The translations under genes and the position numbers were made by a program. The notes under the pieces are model-generated. The model saw nothing but the letters and a program-made list of their open reading frames with translations, was not told the DNA's origin and did not search any database. DNA of 45,230 nt from an uncultured Anaerolineae bacterium. Its GTDB lineage: Bacteria > Chloroflexota > Anaerolineae > Aggregatilineales > Phototrophicaceae. Shown piece by piece: positions 23,884 to 33,343 of this stretch. Location of the stretch: NCBI GenBank assembly GCA_937944445.1, contig CALDYP010000005.1, forward strand, positions 1 through 45,230, written 5' to 3'. Each line of letters begins with the position of its first letter. The stretch's first letter is position 1.

Positions 23884-24755
23884 CGCCGCGCTGGTCGGAA
23901 GCCCTCCCCGTAGGCAGTGTGCCCTTGGCCGATCACGATAAAAGCAGACGGGTCAATCGACACGACGATCCGCCGCAGATCGTCTACTTGGGTGCGCGCG
24001 ATGGTGATATAGAGCACGTTGCGCGGCTGGCGCGTGTACATGCCGGTGGCCTGCCAGCCCGTCACGCCGCGCCCAAGCTGCTGTAGGATGGCTTGGCTCA
24101 CCTCGTCGGCGTGGTCAGTGATGATGACCGCCGTGCGGATAACCGACGGCCCCTCTAGGACGTAATCCGCCGCCAGCCCTGAGATGAAGATCACGATCAG
24201 CGCGTAGAGCGCCCCTTCCCAGCCATACACCAGCCCTGCCAAGAACACCACCGCGATATCGGTGTACAGGTAGGTGGTGCTCAGCGGCGTGCCGAGGCGT
24301 CTTTGCAGCAGCAGCGCCAGCGTGCTCGTCCCGCCCAGCGTGCCGCCTGCTCGCATAATCACCCCGATGCTCAAGCCGCCCACCACACCGCCAAAGATGG
24401 CGTTCAGCATGCGGTCGTCGCCGGCGATGCCGGGCGTGATGAACTGCCCGAGGATGTCCAACGAGCTGCTGTAGACGAACACTGCGAACACCGTGCGGAT
24501 GATCGGCCGCAGCCCACCCAGCGAGCGATAGGCCAGATACTGGATCGGCACGTTCATCAGCAGCGTCATCAGGCCGATGGGCGTGCCGATGAGCGTGTTC
24601 AAGATCACTGCCAAGCCGCTGACGCCGCTCGGGGCGATGTTGAACGGGGTGAGGAAGATCACCACTGAGGCCGCGTTGATGATCGCCCCGACGCTCAGCA
24701 TCGCCAAGCCCACCATTTCTTCACGAAGTTTTTGAACGAACACGCCCACCTTCAT
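23880..24755 (-). CDS. YitT family membrane protein (DUF2179 C-terminal domain)
   Basis: A 291-residue membrane protein. About five or six hydrophobic segments form the YitT core, with the family signature [16 protein letters not shown] early and [21 protein letters not shown] later (in part). Residues about 215-280 are the soluble DUF2179 domain ([46 protein letters not shown]). The family is widespread and its transported substrate is not established. It is divergent from mscL with an 88-base shared upstream region. Confidence 0.93.
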   Translation of the reverse strand: MKVGVFVQKLREEMVGLAMLSVGAIINAASVVIFLTPFNIAPSGVSGLAVILNTLIGTPIGLMTLLMNVPIQYLAYRSLGGLRPIIRTVFAVFVYSSSLDILGQFITPGIAGDDRMLNAIFGGVVGGLSIGVIMRAGGTLGGTSTLALLLQRRLGTPLSTTYLYTDIAVVFLAGLVYGWEGALYALIVIFISGLAADYVLEGPSVIRTAVIITDHADEVSQAILQQLGRGVTGWQATGMYTRQPRNVLYITIARTQVDDLRRIVVSIDPSAFIVIGQGHTAYGEGFRPARR

Positions 24756-24796
24756 ACACGAACTCCATTATGACAAGCGCAAAAATAACCCTTACA

Positions 24797-24802
24797 GTAT
24801 GA
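24797..24802 (+). promoter_or_regulatory. Candidate -10 element of mscL
   Basis: TATGAT 42 bases before the mscL start, within the divergent yitT-mscL gap. Confidence 0.35.
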
Positions 24803-24843
24803 TTAGGAAGTTGTATTTAACTCAACTCCACATAGAGGTTCAT

Positions 24844-25305
24844 ATGCTGAACGAGTTTCGCACTTTTATCATGCGCGGCAACGTCATTGAACTGGCTGTG
24901 GGTATTATCATCGGGGCGGCGTTCACGTCCATCGTGAACTCGGTCGTCAACGATTTGATCATGCCGATCATCAGCTTGTTCACAGCAGGGATCGACTTCT
25001 CGAACGTGTTCATCCCGCTGCAAGCGTGGCCGGAGGGCGTGCCGCAGACGCTGGCCGCTGCCCAAGAGCGCGGCATTGCAGTGTTTGCTATCGGGTCGTT
25101 CATCAACGCGGTGATCAACTTCCTCATCGTGGCGTTCGTCGTGTTCTTGATCGTGCGCGCGGTCAACCGTTTGATGACACAGCAGAAGAAGGAAGAAGCG
25201 CCCGCTGCCCCGCCCCCGCCTGACCCAGCGCTTGAGCTGCAAAAGGAACAGAAGGCGCTGCTAGAGCGCTTGGTAGCCGCTGTTGAGAAATCCGCTGCAC
25301 TGTAG
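24844..25305 (+). CDS. mscL: Large-conductance mechanosensitive channel
   Basis: A 153-residue protein starting at ATG 24844 (AGAGGT eight bases upstream). The N-terminal helix [26 protein letters not shown] (in part) is the MscL signature leading into the pore helix TM1. TM2 is about 80-105 ([19 protein letters not shown]). A Pro-rich linker and a C-terminal amphipathic helix ([18 protein letters not shown]) make the cytoplasmic bundle. The homopentamer opens on membrane tension and releases solutes on hypo-osmotic shock. Its TAG stop is the first part of a TAGGGGC repeat. Confidence 0.97.
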   Translation: MLNEFRTFIMRGNVIELAVGIIIGAAFTSIVNSVVNDLIMPIISLFTAGIDFSNVFIPLQAWPEGVPQTLAAAQERGIAVFAIGSFINAVINFLIVAFVVFLIVRAVNRLMTQQKKEEAPAAPPPPDPALELQKEQKALLERLVAAVEKSAAL

Positions 25306-25401
25306 GGGCAAGGCGTGCCTCGTCCACAAAAAGCCTCATCTCCCAACCCCCATCTCCCGAAAGATCAGCGACGGAGCAAAGCGGCGTCGGGGTGAGGCCT
25401 T
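25302..25401. repeat. Repeat DNA between mscL and rocD
   Basis: GTAGGGGCAAGGCGTGCCTCGTCC (25302-25325) is a family A variant that begins inside the mscL stop codon. AAGCCTCATCTCCCAACCCC (from 25331) resembles family B, and GGGGTGAGGCCTT (25389-25401) provides an opposing GCCTCA arm. The segment separates two convergent genes and could end both transcripts. Confidence 0.6.
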
Positions 25402-25429
25402 CTCGTGAGGATCGAGGCACGAGGCCCAC

Positions 25430-26662
25430 TCAGTCCATCATCAAGACGGTTTCGATGCGGCCCATCGCCCAGTCGATGTCGTCTTTGGTAATGGTCAGCG
25501 GCGGCGCAAAGCGGATGACGTTCTCGTGCGTCTCTTTGCTGAGCACGCCCTGCTCTTTGAGCGCCTCGCAGAAGCGGCGCGCGCCGCCGGCCTCGTCTGT
25601 CAGCTCCACGCCGATGAGCAGGCCGCGCCCACGCACCTCTTTGATGTGCTTGCTCTCGATGCGCTTGAGGCGGCCCAACAGGTACTCGCCCATCACGCGC
25701 GCGTTGTCGATCATGCCTTCTTCCACCAGCACGCGCAGCGCCATCCGCGCGACGGCGGCCGCCAGCGGGTTGCCGCCGAAGGTGCTGCCGTGGTCGCCCG
25801 GCTTGAACACGCCCATGATGGGATCGTCGGCCAGCACCGCGCTCACCGGGTAGAAGCCGCCGCTGAGCGCCTTGCCGAGCGTCACGATGTCGCCGCGCAC
25901 GTCTTCCCAGTGGCTGGCGAACAGCTTGCCCGTGCGCCCGAGGCCGGTCTGAATTTCGTCGGTGAACAGCAAGACGTTGTGGCGCGTGCAAATCTCGCGG
26001 ACGCGGCGCAGGTAGCCATCCGGCGGCAGGACGATGCCCGCCTCGCCTTGAATCGGCTCGACGCTGAAGGCAACGGTGTTGGGGGTGATAGCGGCTTCCA
26101 GCGCGTCGGCGTCGCCGTAAGGCACAGTCTTGTAGCCGGGCGTGAACGGCCCGAAGCCGTCCTTGTACTGCGGCTCGTCGCTGAACGAGATGATGCTGAT
26201 CGTGCGGCCTTGAAAGTTGCCACTGGCCACGATGATCTCGGCTTGGCCTTCGGGCACGCCCTTCACCTTGTGGCCCCACTTGCGCGCCAGCTTGAGCGCG
26301 GTCTCGACCGCCTCTGCGCCGCTGTTCATCGGCAGCATCTTGTCGTAGCCGGTCAATTCGCACAGCTCTTTGGCCAGCAGGGGCAGTTGATCGTTGCGGA
26401 AGGCGCGGCTGGTCAGCGTGACTTTCTGCGCCTGTTCGATCATCGCCTGCAAGATGCGCGGGTGCGCGTGGCCTTGATTGACCGCGCTGTAAGCGCTCAG
26501 GAAGTCCAGATAGCGGCGGCCTTCGACATCCCACACCCACACGCCTTCGCCGCGCTCGATCACGACGTCAATCGGCTTGTAGTTGTTCGCGCCGTACTGC
26601 TTCTCAAGTGCGATGTAGTCTAATTCTGAAAGTGTGCGCGGTTGCACAGCGTCGGCTTGCAT
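25430..26662 (-). CDS. rocD: Ornithine aminotransferase
   Basis: A 410-residue class III PLP aminotransferase. Lys264 ([12 protein letters not shown]) is the cofactor lysine, Asp235 ([14 protein letters not shown]) contacts the pyridine nitrogen, and [14 protein letters not shown] binds the phosphate. The stretch [19 protein letters not shown] and the RocD-type tyrosine region identify ornithine delta-transamination (ornithine + 2-oxoglutarate to glutamate semialdehyde + glutamate), in arginine/proline metabolism. AAGGA lies six bases upstream of the ATG. No arginine or proline genes lie nearby. Confidence 0.96.
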   Translation of the reverse strand: MQADAVQPRTLSELDYIALEKQYGANNYKPIDVVIERGEGVWVWDVEGRRYLDFLSAYSAVNQGHAHPRILQAMIEQAQKVTLTSRAFRNDQLPLLAKELCELTGYDKMLPMNSGAEAVETALKLARKWGHKVKGVPEGQAEIIVASGNFQGRTISIISFSDEPQYKDGFGPFTPGYKTVPYGDADALEAAITPNTVAFSVEPIQGEAGIVLPPDGYLRRVREICTRHNVLLFTDEIQTGLGRTGKLFASHWEDVRGDIVTLGKALSGGFYPVSAVLADDPIMGVFKPGDHGSTFGGNPLAAAVARMALRVLVEEGMIDNARVMGEYLLGRLKRIESKHIKEVRGRGLLIGVELTDEAGGARRFCEALKEQGVLSKETHENVIRFAPPLTITKDDIDWAMGRIETVLMMD

Positions 26663-26800
26663 GCGGATTCCTTTCTATAATTGAGCCAGCAGCAAAAAGC
26701 TTCTGACTGCTCTTGTTGATTGTAATAGTCTGGACTATTGTAGCAGAGTATCCAAAAAAAGTTGTGAAACTTCCACAATCTGCACGAATGAGAGCGCCAC

Positions 26801-27430
26801 GTGATCGATCGTTTTGAGCCGCTGCTGGCTGCCCTGAGCGCCTATGAAGGCAATCAAGACACCTTCAACCCCTATCAGCCTGCTACCCGCTACGGACGGG
26901 CGCGTTTGGCCAATTTGCACAACTTCTTGACCCAACGCCACACATCAGACACGCTGCTGCTGATGGAAGCGCCCGGCTACCGCGGCTGCCGCATCACTGG
27001 CGTGCCCGTCACCAGCCGCCGCGTGATGAGCAGCCCGCTGCTGCACGGCGGCCTGTTCGCGCCCATGCCAGATGAGCACGTCGAGCCGAACTTTCGCACT
27101 TACCTCAGCGAGCAGAGCGCAACCATCGTCTGGCAGACACTCGCCGACCTGAACGCGGCCCCGCTGCTGTGGAACGCCTTCCCATTTCACCCGCACCCAC
27201 CCGCGCAGCCCGCCGCCAACCGCACCCCGCGCGCCGCGGAAGTGCAGGCAGGGCTGGCTTACTTGCAGATGCTGCTGCGCGGGGTGAACGTGCAGCGCGT
27301 TATCGCTGTAGGGAACGTGGCCGCGCGCGCGCTGGCGCATCTTGGGATCGACCACACACCGATCCGCCACCCAGCGCAGGGCGGCAAGAACGACTTCGTG
27401 CGTGGGCTGCATGCCGCGTTGAGCAAGTAA
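26801..27430 (+). CDS. Uracil-DNA glycosylase superfamily protein
   Basis: A 209-residue protein with a GTG start (26801) and GAGAG five bases before it. UDG-fold motifs can be aligned: LLLMEAPGYRGCRITGVPVT (52-71) to the family 4/5-type EAPG...G.PF motif, NAFPFHPH (125-132) to the central Asn segment, and RHPAQGGKN (189-197) to the HPS/HPA leucine-loop motif. The classic catalytic residues are only partly kept, so substrate and activity are uncertain; it may be a repair glycosylase of an undefined subfamily. No Fe-S cysteine cluster is seen. The gene stands alone. Confidence 0.75.
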   Translation: MIDRFEPLLAALSAYEGNQDTFNPYQPATRYGRARLANLHNFLTQRHTSDTLLLMEAPGYRGCRITGVPVTSRRVMSSPLLHGGLFAPMPDEHVEPNFRTYLSEQSATIVWQTLADLNAAPLLWNAFPFHPHPPAQPAANRTPRAAEVQAGLAYLQMLLRGVNVQRVIAVGNVAARALAHLGIDHTPIRHPAQGGKNDFVRGLHAALSK

Positions 27431-27494
27431 ACCATGCCCATTAAGCGCCTGCCCATAGTAAAATACACCACACACACAAGGAGCATTTACAGTT

Positions 27495-28130
27495 ATGGAT
27501 AGAAAGACCGCCCTCACGATGGGTGTGATCGTCGTGCTCGTGTTTGCGCTGTACCTTGCATCCCCGCCAGCGTCTTCACCAACCAACGTCAGGCCGAGGA
27601 CTGCCACCCCGTCGCCCACCAGCCCAGAGGCCACCCCACTGCCCCCCCTCGACGAGGCCCGCCTGCTGCCCATCAGCGGCGACAACCTCGACGGCCAAAT
27701 GCTCACCTTTCCGTCCGATTTCAACGCGCCGTTCAACCTCGTCGTGATGCCCTTCAACCGCGACCAGCAGACCGCGGCTGTCGGCTGGCTGGCGACGTTC
27801 GAACAAGCGGCCAACCGCGATGCGCGCGTGGCTTACTACAGCATCGCCGCGCTGACCGACCTCACGCCCCTCGTCAAAACGTTAGTAGTGCAGGGCTTGA
27901 ACGTGGCCGTGCGCGAGCCAGCCACGCGCCAGCGCGTTGTGGTGGCTTTCCTTGAGGATCAAGCGGCGACCGTTGCCGCGCTGGGGGCCGGCGACACGAG
28001 CGCGATGCGCGTGTTGATCGTGGCGCAAGATGGCCGCGTCTTGTGGCAGACCAGCGGCGAACACAACGCAGAGCGAGAAGCGGCGCTGATTGAAGCGCTT
28101 GATGAGCTGATCGCAGCAGATGGCGAATAA
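27495..28130 (+). CDS. Exported redoxin-like protein without cysteines
   Basis: A 211-residue protein; AAGGAG lies 11 bases upstream. Residues 8-24 are a membrane anchor, followed by a Thr/Pro/Ser linker (25-50). The domain from about 60 (NLDGQMLTFPSDFNAPFNLVVMPF), with a C-terminal strand-helix (MRVLIVAQDGRVLWQTSGEH), is laid out like a thioredoxin/redoxin or ATP10-type fold. The whole protein contains no cysteine, so redox chemistry is excluded. Function unknown; the fold call is an inference. It is convergent with msrA. Confidence 0.65.
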   Translation: MDRKTALTMGVIVVLVFALYLASPPASSPTNVRPRTATPSPTSPEATPLPPLDEARLLPISGDNLDGQMLTFPSDFNAPFNLVVMPFNRDQQTAAVGWLATFEQAANRDARVAYYSIAALTDLTPLVKTLVVQGLNVAVREPATRQRVVVAFLEDQAATVAALGAGDTSAMRVLIVAQDGRVLWQTSGEHNAEREAALIEALDELIAADGE

Positions 28131-28133
28131 GAA

Positions 28134-28154
28134 GGGCGGCCTTGTGAGCCGCCC
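28134..28154. terminator. Bidirectional terminator hairpin
   Basis: GGGCGGC (28134-28140) pairs with GCCGCCC (28148-28154) over a seven-base loop, placed between the convergent stops of the redoxin-like gene and msrA. A-rich DNA precedes it and T-rich DNA follows. Confidence 0.7.
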
Positions 28155-28160
28155 ACTCAT

Positions 28161-28697
28161 TTATGCCTTCAACTGTTCAAGGAACTTCTGACGGAACTTG
28201 GCCACTTTGGGGGCAATCACTACCTGACAGTAGCCCGCGTGCGGGTTGTTCTTGAAGTATTCCTGATGGTAATCCTCGGCCATGTAGAAGGTGCTGGCAG
28301 CGGTTACCTCGGTGACGATGGGGTTCGGCCAGACTTTCAGCGCGGACAACTCTTGGATCACCTGCCGCGCAGTGTCGCGCTGCGCCTCGCTGGTGTAGAA
28401 GATCGCGCTGCGGTACTGCGGCCCGACGTCCGCCCCTTGACGGTTGAGCGTCGTCGGGTCGTGGATGGTAAAGAACACGTTCAGCACATCACGGAAGCTG
28501 ATGACGTCGTTGTCAAACGTCACGCGCACGACCTCGGCGTGGCCGGTGTCCCCGTTGCAGACTTGTTTATAGGTAGGGTTGATGACGTGCCCGCCCATAT
28601 ACCCCGACTCCACCGAGATAACGCCCTTCAGCTCATCGTACACAGCTTCCAAACACCAGAAGCATCCACCTCCCAACACTGCTACTTCTTGTGCCAT
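28161..28697 (-). CDS. msrA: Peptide methionine sulfoxide reductase MsrA
   Basis: A 178-residue enzyme reducing methionine-S-sulfoxide in proteins, regenerated by thioredoxin. The catalytic motif GGGCFWC carries nucleophile Cys12. The substrate pocket residues are present (ESGYMGG, NPTYKQVCNGDTGHAE, HDPTTLNRQGADVGPQYRS in part). A C-terminal resolving cysteine lies in GYCQVV. Length and motifs are standard. No msrB is adjacent. It is cytoplasmic, with no signal peptide. Confidence 0.98.
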   Translation of the reverse strand: MAQEVAVLGGGCFWCLEAVYDELKGVISVESGYMGGHVINPTYKQVCNGDTGHAEVVRVTFDNDVISFRDVLNVFFTIHDPTTLNRQGADVGPQYRSAIFYTSEAQRDTARQVIQELSALKVWPNPIVTEVTAASTFYMAEDYHQEYFKNNPHAGYCQVVIAPKVAKFRQKFLEQLKA

Positions 28698-28766
28698 CTC
28701 TATACTCTGACCTCCAACCTATTTAGGATGTCTTAAAAAGTTAACATGGAATGACACAATTTCAGC

Positions 28767-29885
<1,119 letters not shown>

Positions 29886-29984
29886 AGGCGGTTCTCCTGA
29901 GGATAATAGTAAAAAGTGGTTAACATCAATTATGACATACTTTGAATCGCTTGAAAATGCGCCTTGTCTACGGAGACGGACAAG

Positions 29985-30010
29985 CGGACGGGGCAGGCGC
30001 TGTCCCTACA
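29985..30010. repeat. Family A repeat, diverged copy
   Basis: CGGACGGGGCAGGCGCTGTCCCTAC: same frame of conserved ends (GGAC...GTCCCTAC) with changed inner bases. It lies just upstream of the ABC-2-type gene and its -10 element. Confidence 0.65.
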
Positions 30011-30024
30011 GGCGTGGGTGCGCG

Positions 30025-30030
30025 TATAAT
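30025..30030 (+). promoter_or_regulatory. -10 element TATAAT
   Basis: A perfect TATAAT 27 bases before the start codon at 30057. The place of the -35 element would fall inside the neighbouring repeat. Confidence 0.45.
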
Positions 30031-30056
30031 AAGCGCAAACCGTATGGTGAGTTGTT

Positions 30057-30923
30057 ATGAGCATCCGAACTGACCGCATTCACTCACGCTTGACGCCCGT
30101 TGAACCTGCTGCGGAGCGCCTGCCTTTCTGGTCGCGCTCCACCAATCCGATTGTGCGCCGTCATTTGGGGCTGTATTGGCGCACCCTGCCGCCTGAGCTG
30201 CAACCCGTGCTGCGCATCGTTTTGGTGTGGATCGCGCTCTTGATCGGCGGGGTGCTGGTCTTCGACGTGCTGCAAGTCGCCCTCGTGTTCCTGATCGTGT
30301 CGTTCGTCGTGCTGCCGGTGCTGACGCTGTGGTACGCGCACATCTTGATCGAGATTGCTGTGCGCAGCGCGGCGATGATGCAGTCAGAGCGGCGCGACAA
30401 CACCCTCACGCTGCTGATGACCACGCCGATGAGCCTAGAGCAGATCCTGTTGGGCAAGGTGGCAGCGGCCTTCTGGCGGCGGATGGACGACTGGGTGCTG
30501 ATCGTCTACGGCGTGGCGCTGGCCGCCCCACCCGCGATCTACTCGGCCATGTCGCCTGTTTGGCAGGGGACGGGGTCGCCGCTGTTGGTGTCGGTGGCGG
30601 TGGTGGGCGGGCTGGCCGTGGCGCTGCTGCGCATTATGCTCGAGCCGATCATGATCGGCATGATCGGGGTGTTCGTGGGCGCGGTCGTGCCGTATCGCAA
30701 CACGGCCATCAGCTTATCCGTGGCTTTGGGGTCGGCCTACGTCGTCCTGATCAACCTGCTGACGCGCCTGCCAAGCTTGCGACCGCAGCAGATCGGACGG
30801 GTGACAGTCGCGCCGGACTATGCGTTGGTTGTGCTGATCGACTTTGTGCTGCCGATCGTGCTGCCTGCGCTCATCACGTGGGGGCTGCTGCGCGTGACGG
30901 CGCGCTTGCTGCGGCGTGACTAG
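30057..30923 (+). CDS. ABC-2-type membrane protein
   Basis: A 288-residue protein with about six hydrophobic segments. After the second span, the cytoplasmic loop ERRDNTLTLLMTTPMSLEQI followed by LLGK matches the E-R-x2-G/N-T-L-x-L-L-x-T-P motif of ABC-2 permeases, which couples to the ATPase. No ATP-binding partner gene is adjacent. The start has GGTGAG eight bases upstream. It may export a lipid or glycan, or be an orphan permease. The next gene is 97 bases away and has its own ribosome site, so it is probably a separate unit. Confidence 0.75.
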   Translation: MSIRTDRIHSRLTPVEPAAERLPFWSRSTNPIVRRHLGLYWRTLPPELQPVLRIVLVWIALLIGGVLVFDVLQVALVFLIVSFVVLPVLTLWYAHILIEIAVRSAAMMQSERRDNTLTLLMTTPMSLEQILLGKVAAAFWRRMDDWVLIVYGVALAAPPAIYSAMSPVWQGTGSPLLVSVAVVGGLAVALLRIMLEPIMIGMIGVFVGAVVPYRNTAISLSVALGSAYVVLINLLTRLPSLRPQQIGRVTVAPDYALVVLIDFVLPIVLPALITWGLLRVTARLLRRD

Positions 30924-30971
30924 GTCTGCATGAAAACTTAACACTTCCTTAACTGAAAAAGCGCACTCGTT

Positions 30972-30987
30972 CGCTAGCATGTTAGCG
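30972..30987. promoter_or_regulatory. Possible operator, imperfect palindrome
   Basis: CGCTAGCATGTTAGCG is a 16-base palindrome with one mismatched pair, about 33 bases before the ABC importer start. Its place and size fit a LacI/GntR-type sugar-responsive operator; no regulator gene is nearby. Confidence 0.35.
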
Positions 30988-31020
30988 TCGAAACGCAGTC
31001 AAAATAGGAGGGTTTACCCG

Positions 31021-32337
31021 ATGATTCGCTTTGTTCGTTGGTTGGGCGTTTCAGCTTTGTTGGCTGGGTCGCTCGCGTTCAGCACGGCTCAAGAGACGAT
31101 TACGATTGATTTTTACTATCCGACGGCGGTTGACGCCCCGATCAACGCCATCATCCAAGAATATGCGGATCAGTTCATGGCGCAGAACCCGGGCATCCGC
31201 ATCAACCCGGTCTACACGGGGACGTACACCCAAACGCGCGACACGATCAACACCGAGATCGCGGGCGGCGGCAAGGGGCCAGACGTCGCCGTGATGCTGA
31301 CGACCGACCTCTACAGCTTCATCGAAGAGGGCGTCATCATCCCGCTGGACGACTACATCGCCACGCTGGACAACCCCGATGCGTTCGTGGCGGACTTCTT
31401 CCCAGCGCTGTGGCTCAACAGCCTCGACGAGGACGGCACGATCTGGAGCATCCCGTTCCAGCGCAGCACGCCGATCATGTTCTACAACGCCGACCTGTTC
31501 GCTGAGAAGGGGCTGGAAGTGCCCACCAACTTAGACGAACTGCGCGCGGTGGCCGCCGCCCTGACGGAGCCAGACGGCAGCCGCTGGGGCTTGATGATCC
31601 CTGTGCAAGGAACCTTCCCGATTTGGATGTTCCAAAGCTTCGCCATCGCCCACGGGCAGAACTTGGTGAGCGACGATCCCGCTGAGGTGTTCCTGAACAC
31701 GCCTGAGGCGCTGGAAGCGGTCACTGCGCTGACTGAACTCGGCACGGTGGACGGCGTGATGCCGGCGGGCGGCACGGCATGGGGCGACACCCCCAGCGCC
31801 TTCGTCGCGGGGCAAGCGGCCATGATCTACCACACCACCGGCAGCTTGACCACCATCCTGAACAACGCGCCCTTCACCGTGGGCACGGCCTTCCTGCCCA
31901 GCGGCCCTGCTGGCGCGGACGGCACGGGCTTCGGCGCGCCCACCGGCGGCGGCAACCTCTACATCTTCGATACCCCCGACAACCCGCGCAGCGAGGCCCA
32001 GCTAGAGGCTGCTTGGAAGTGGGTGCAGTTCCTCGCCTCGCCAGAAGTGCAGTCCGATTGGGGCACACGCACAGGCTACATCGCCGCGCGCATCTCCGCG
32101 TGGGACATTGACCCGCTTAAGAGCCGCGCTGAGGAATTCCCGCAGTACACCGTCGCCCGTGATCAACTGGCCACCGCTGGCAAAGAGTTCTCGTCCTACC
32201 GCGCCATCGACATCCAGAACATCATCAACTCGACGCTGAGCCAGATCATCTCCGGAGCCGTCCCGTTGAGCGAGGCCGAGGCCGTTCTGGCCAACGCTCA
32301 AGCGCAGATCGACAACCTGCTAGCGGATTACCGCTAA
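31021..32337 (+). CDS. Carbohydrate ABC transporter substrate-binding protein (UgpB-like)
   Basis: A 438-residue exported binding protein. The ATG at 31021 has GGAGG nine bases upstream. The signal peptide is 1-24 (cleavage near STAQ). The mature chain is a family 1 extracellular solute-binding protein: YTGTYTQTRDTINTEIAGG and GPDVAVMLTTDLYSF are close in layout to the UgpB group, and later AAWKWVQFLASPEVQSDW is typical. No lipobox cysteine is seen. The sugar or glycerol-phosphate ligand cannot be fixed from sequence. It is the first gene of the importer operon; a hairpin follows. Confidence 0.93.
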   Translation: MIRFVRWLGVSALLAGSLAFSTAQETITIDFYYPTAVDAPINAIIQEYADQFMAQNPGIRINPVYTGTYTQTRDTINTEIAGGGKGPDVAVMLTTDLYSFIEEGVIIPLDDYIATLDNPDAFVADFFPALWLNSLDEDGTIWSIPFQRSTPIMFYNADLFAEKGLEVPTNLDELRAVAAALTEPDGSRWGLMIPVQGTFPIWMFQSFAIAHGQNLVSDDPAEVFLNTPEALEAVTALTELGTVDGVMPAGGTAWGDTPSAFVAGQAAMIYHTTGSLTTILNNAPFTVGTAFLPSGPAGADGTGFGAPTGGGNLYIFDTPDNPRSEAQLEAAWKWVQFLASPEVQSDWGTRTGYIAARISAWDIDPLKSRAEEFPQYTVARDQLATAGKEFSSYRAIDIQNIINSTLSQIISGAVPLSEAEAVLANAQAQIDNLLADYR

Positions 32338-32345
32338 GCGCCAGC

Positions 32346-32382
32346 AAGGCGCATGTCGTCCCTGAGAGGGCATGCGCCTTTT
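32346..32382 (+). terminator. Hairpin with T-run between binding protein and permease genes
   Basis: AAGGCGCATG (32346-32355) pairs with CATGCGCCTT (32371-32380), with four T residues at the 3' edge. Set between gene 1 and gene 2 of the operon, it probably acts as a partial terminator or mRNA stabiliser, giving more binding protein than permease. Confidence 0.75.
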
Positions 32383-32395
32383 GCATTGACCCCTG

Positions 32396-33343
32396 ATGGC
32401 AACCAAAGCCGCGGCATTGCCTCAACTCGTTGATAACACGTCAATTTTGACGCGCCTGTTTCGCGCGCTGCTGCCTTATTTGTTGATCGCTCCAACGCTG
32501 CTGGGCGTGTTCACGTTTACGCTGCTGCCAGCGGTGCGCACAGTGCACGACAGCCTCTATCAACCGCCGCGCATGGCGCGTGGCGAGCCGACCTTCGTCG
32601 GGCTGGAGAATTACGCATCGCTCTTCAACCCACAGCATCATCTGGGCGCGCGCTTCGGCCAGATTCTGGGCAACACGCTGGCCTTTTCGCTGGCTACGGT
32701 GGGGGTCAGCGTGCCGATTGGCTTGGGGATGGCGCTGCTGCTCAATCGGCGGATTCGGGCGATGGGCTTCTGGCGCTTTGCGGTCTTCTATCCTTCGCTG
32801 CTGCCGTTGATCGGCGCGGCCAGCATCTGGGCGTTCTTGTACGCGGACACCGTCGGGCTGATCAACACGACGCTGCGCGCGCTGGGCCTGCCTACCAACA
32901 ACTGGCTGGGCAACCCGAACACCGTGCTCGCGTCGATCATCACCGTGGACATCTGGAAGCAGTCCGGCTATCACATGCTCTTCTTCCTCGCTGGGCTGCA
33001 AGCCATCCCGCAAGACCTCTACGAAGCGGCAGAATTGGACGGCGCGAGCTACTGGCAGCAGTTGACGGCCCTCACGCTGCCGCTGCTGCGCCGCACGCTG
33101 CTGTTTGTGTTGGTCGTGGCGCTCACCTTCAGCTTTCAGACGGTGGAACAGTTGGGGGCGTTGGGCATGGGCAAACCGGCTGACCGCGGCAACCTGCTGT
33201 TGTACTTCATCTTCCAAAACATCGGCGAGCGGCGCAACTGGGGCTACATCAACGCGATGTCGGTCATCTTGGCGGGGATGCTGCTCGTCTTCACGGTGAC
33301 GAACTTCTTCCTGCTAGAGCGGGGGCGCGAAGATGAGCGCTGA
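32396..33343 (+). CDS. Carbohydrate ABC transporter permease 1 (UgpA/MalF type)
   Basis: A 315-residue inner-membrane permease with six hydrophobic segments. The cytoplasmic EAA loop EAAELDGASYWQQ (from about residue 208) ends in LTLPLL, the docking site for the ATPase. The N-terminal segment YLLIAPTLLGVFTFTLLPA is typical of the MalF/UgpA class. It starts 14 bases after the inter-gene hairpin; no good ribosome site is seen. The 3' end overlaps permease 2 by 11 bases. Confidence 0.95.
   Translation: MATKAAALPQLVDNTSILTRLFRALLPYLLIAPTLLGVFTFTLLPAVRTVHDSLYQPPRMARGEPTFVGLENYASLFNPQHHLGARFGQILGNTLAFSLATVGVSVPIGLGMALLLNRRIRAMGFWRFAVFYPSLLPLIGAASIWAFLYADTVGLINTTLRALGLPTNNWLGNPNTVLASIITVDIWKQSGYHMLFFLAGLQAIPQDLYEAAELDGASYWQQLTALTLPLLRRTLLFVLVVALTFSFQTVEQLGALGMGKPADRGNLLLYFIFQNIGERRNWGYINAMSVILAGMLLVFTVTNFFLLERGREDER

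Noticed and set aside
25365..26623. Two long open frames (391 residues on the minus strand, 365 on the plus strand) overlapping ornithine aminotransferase
   Set aside because: They result from the high GC third positions of rocD, have no family motifs and are low-complexity Arg/Ala/Gly chains.
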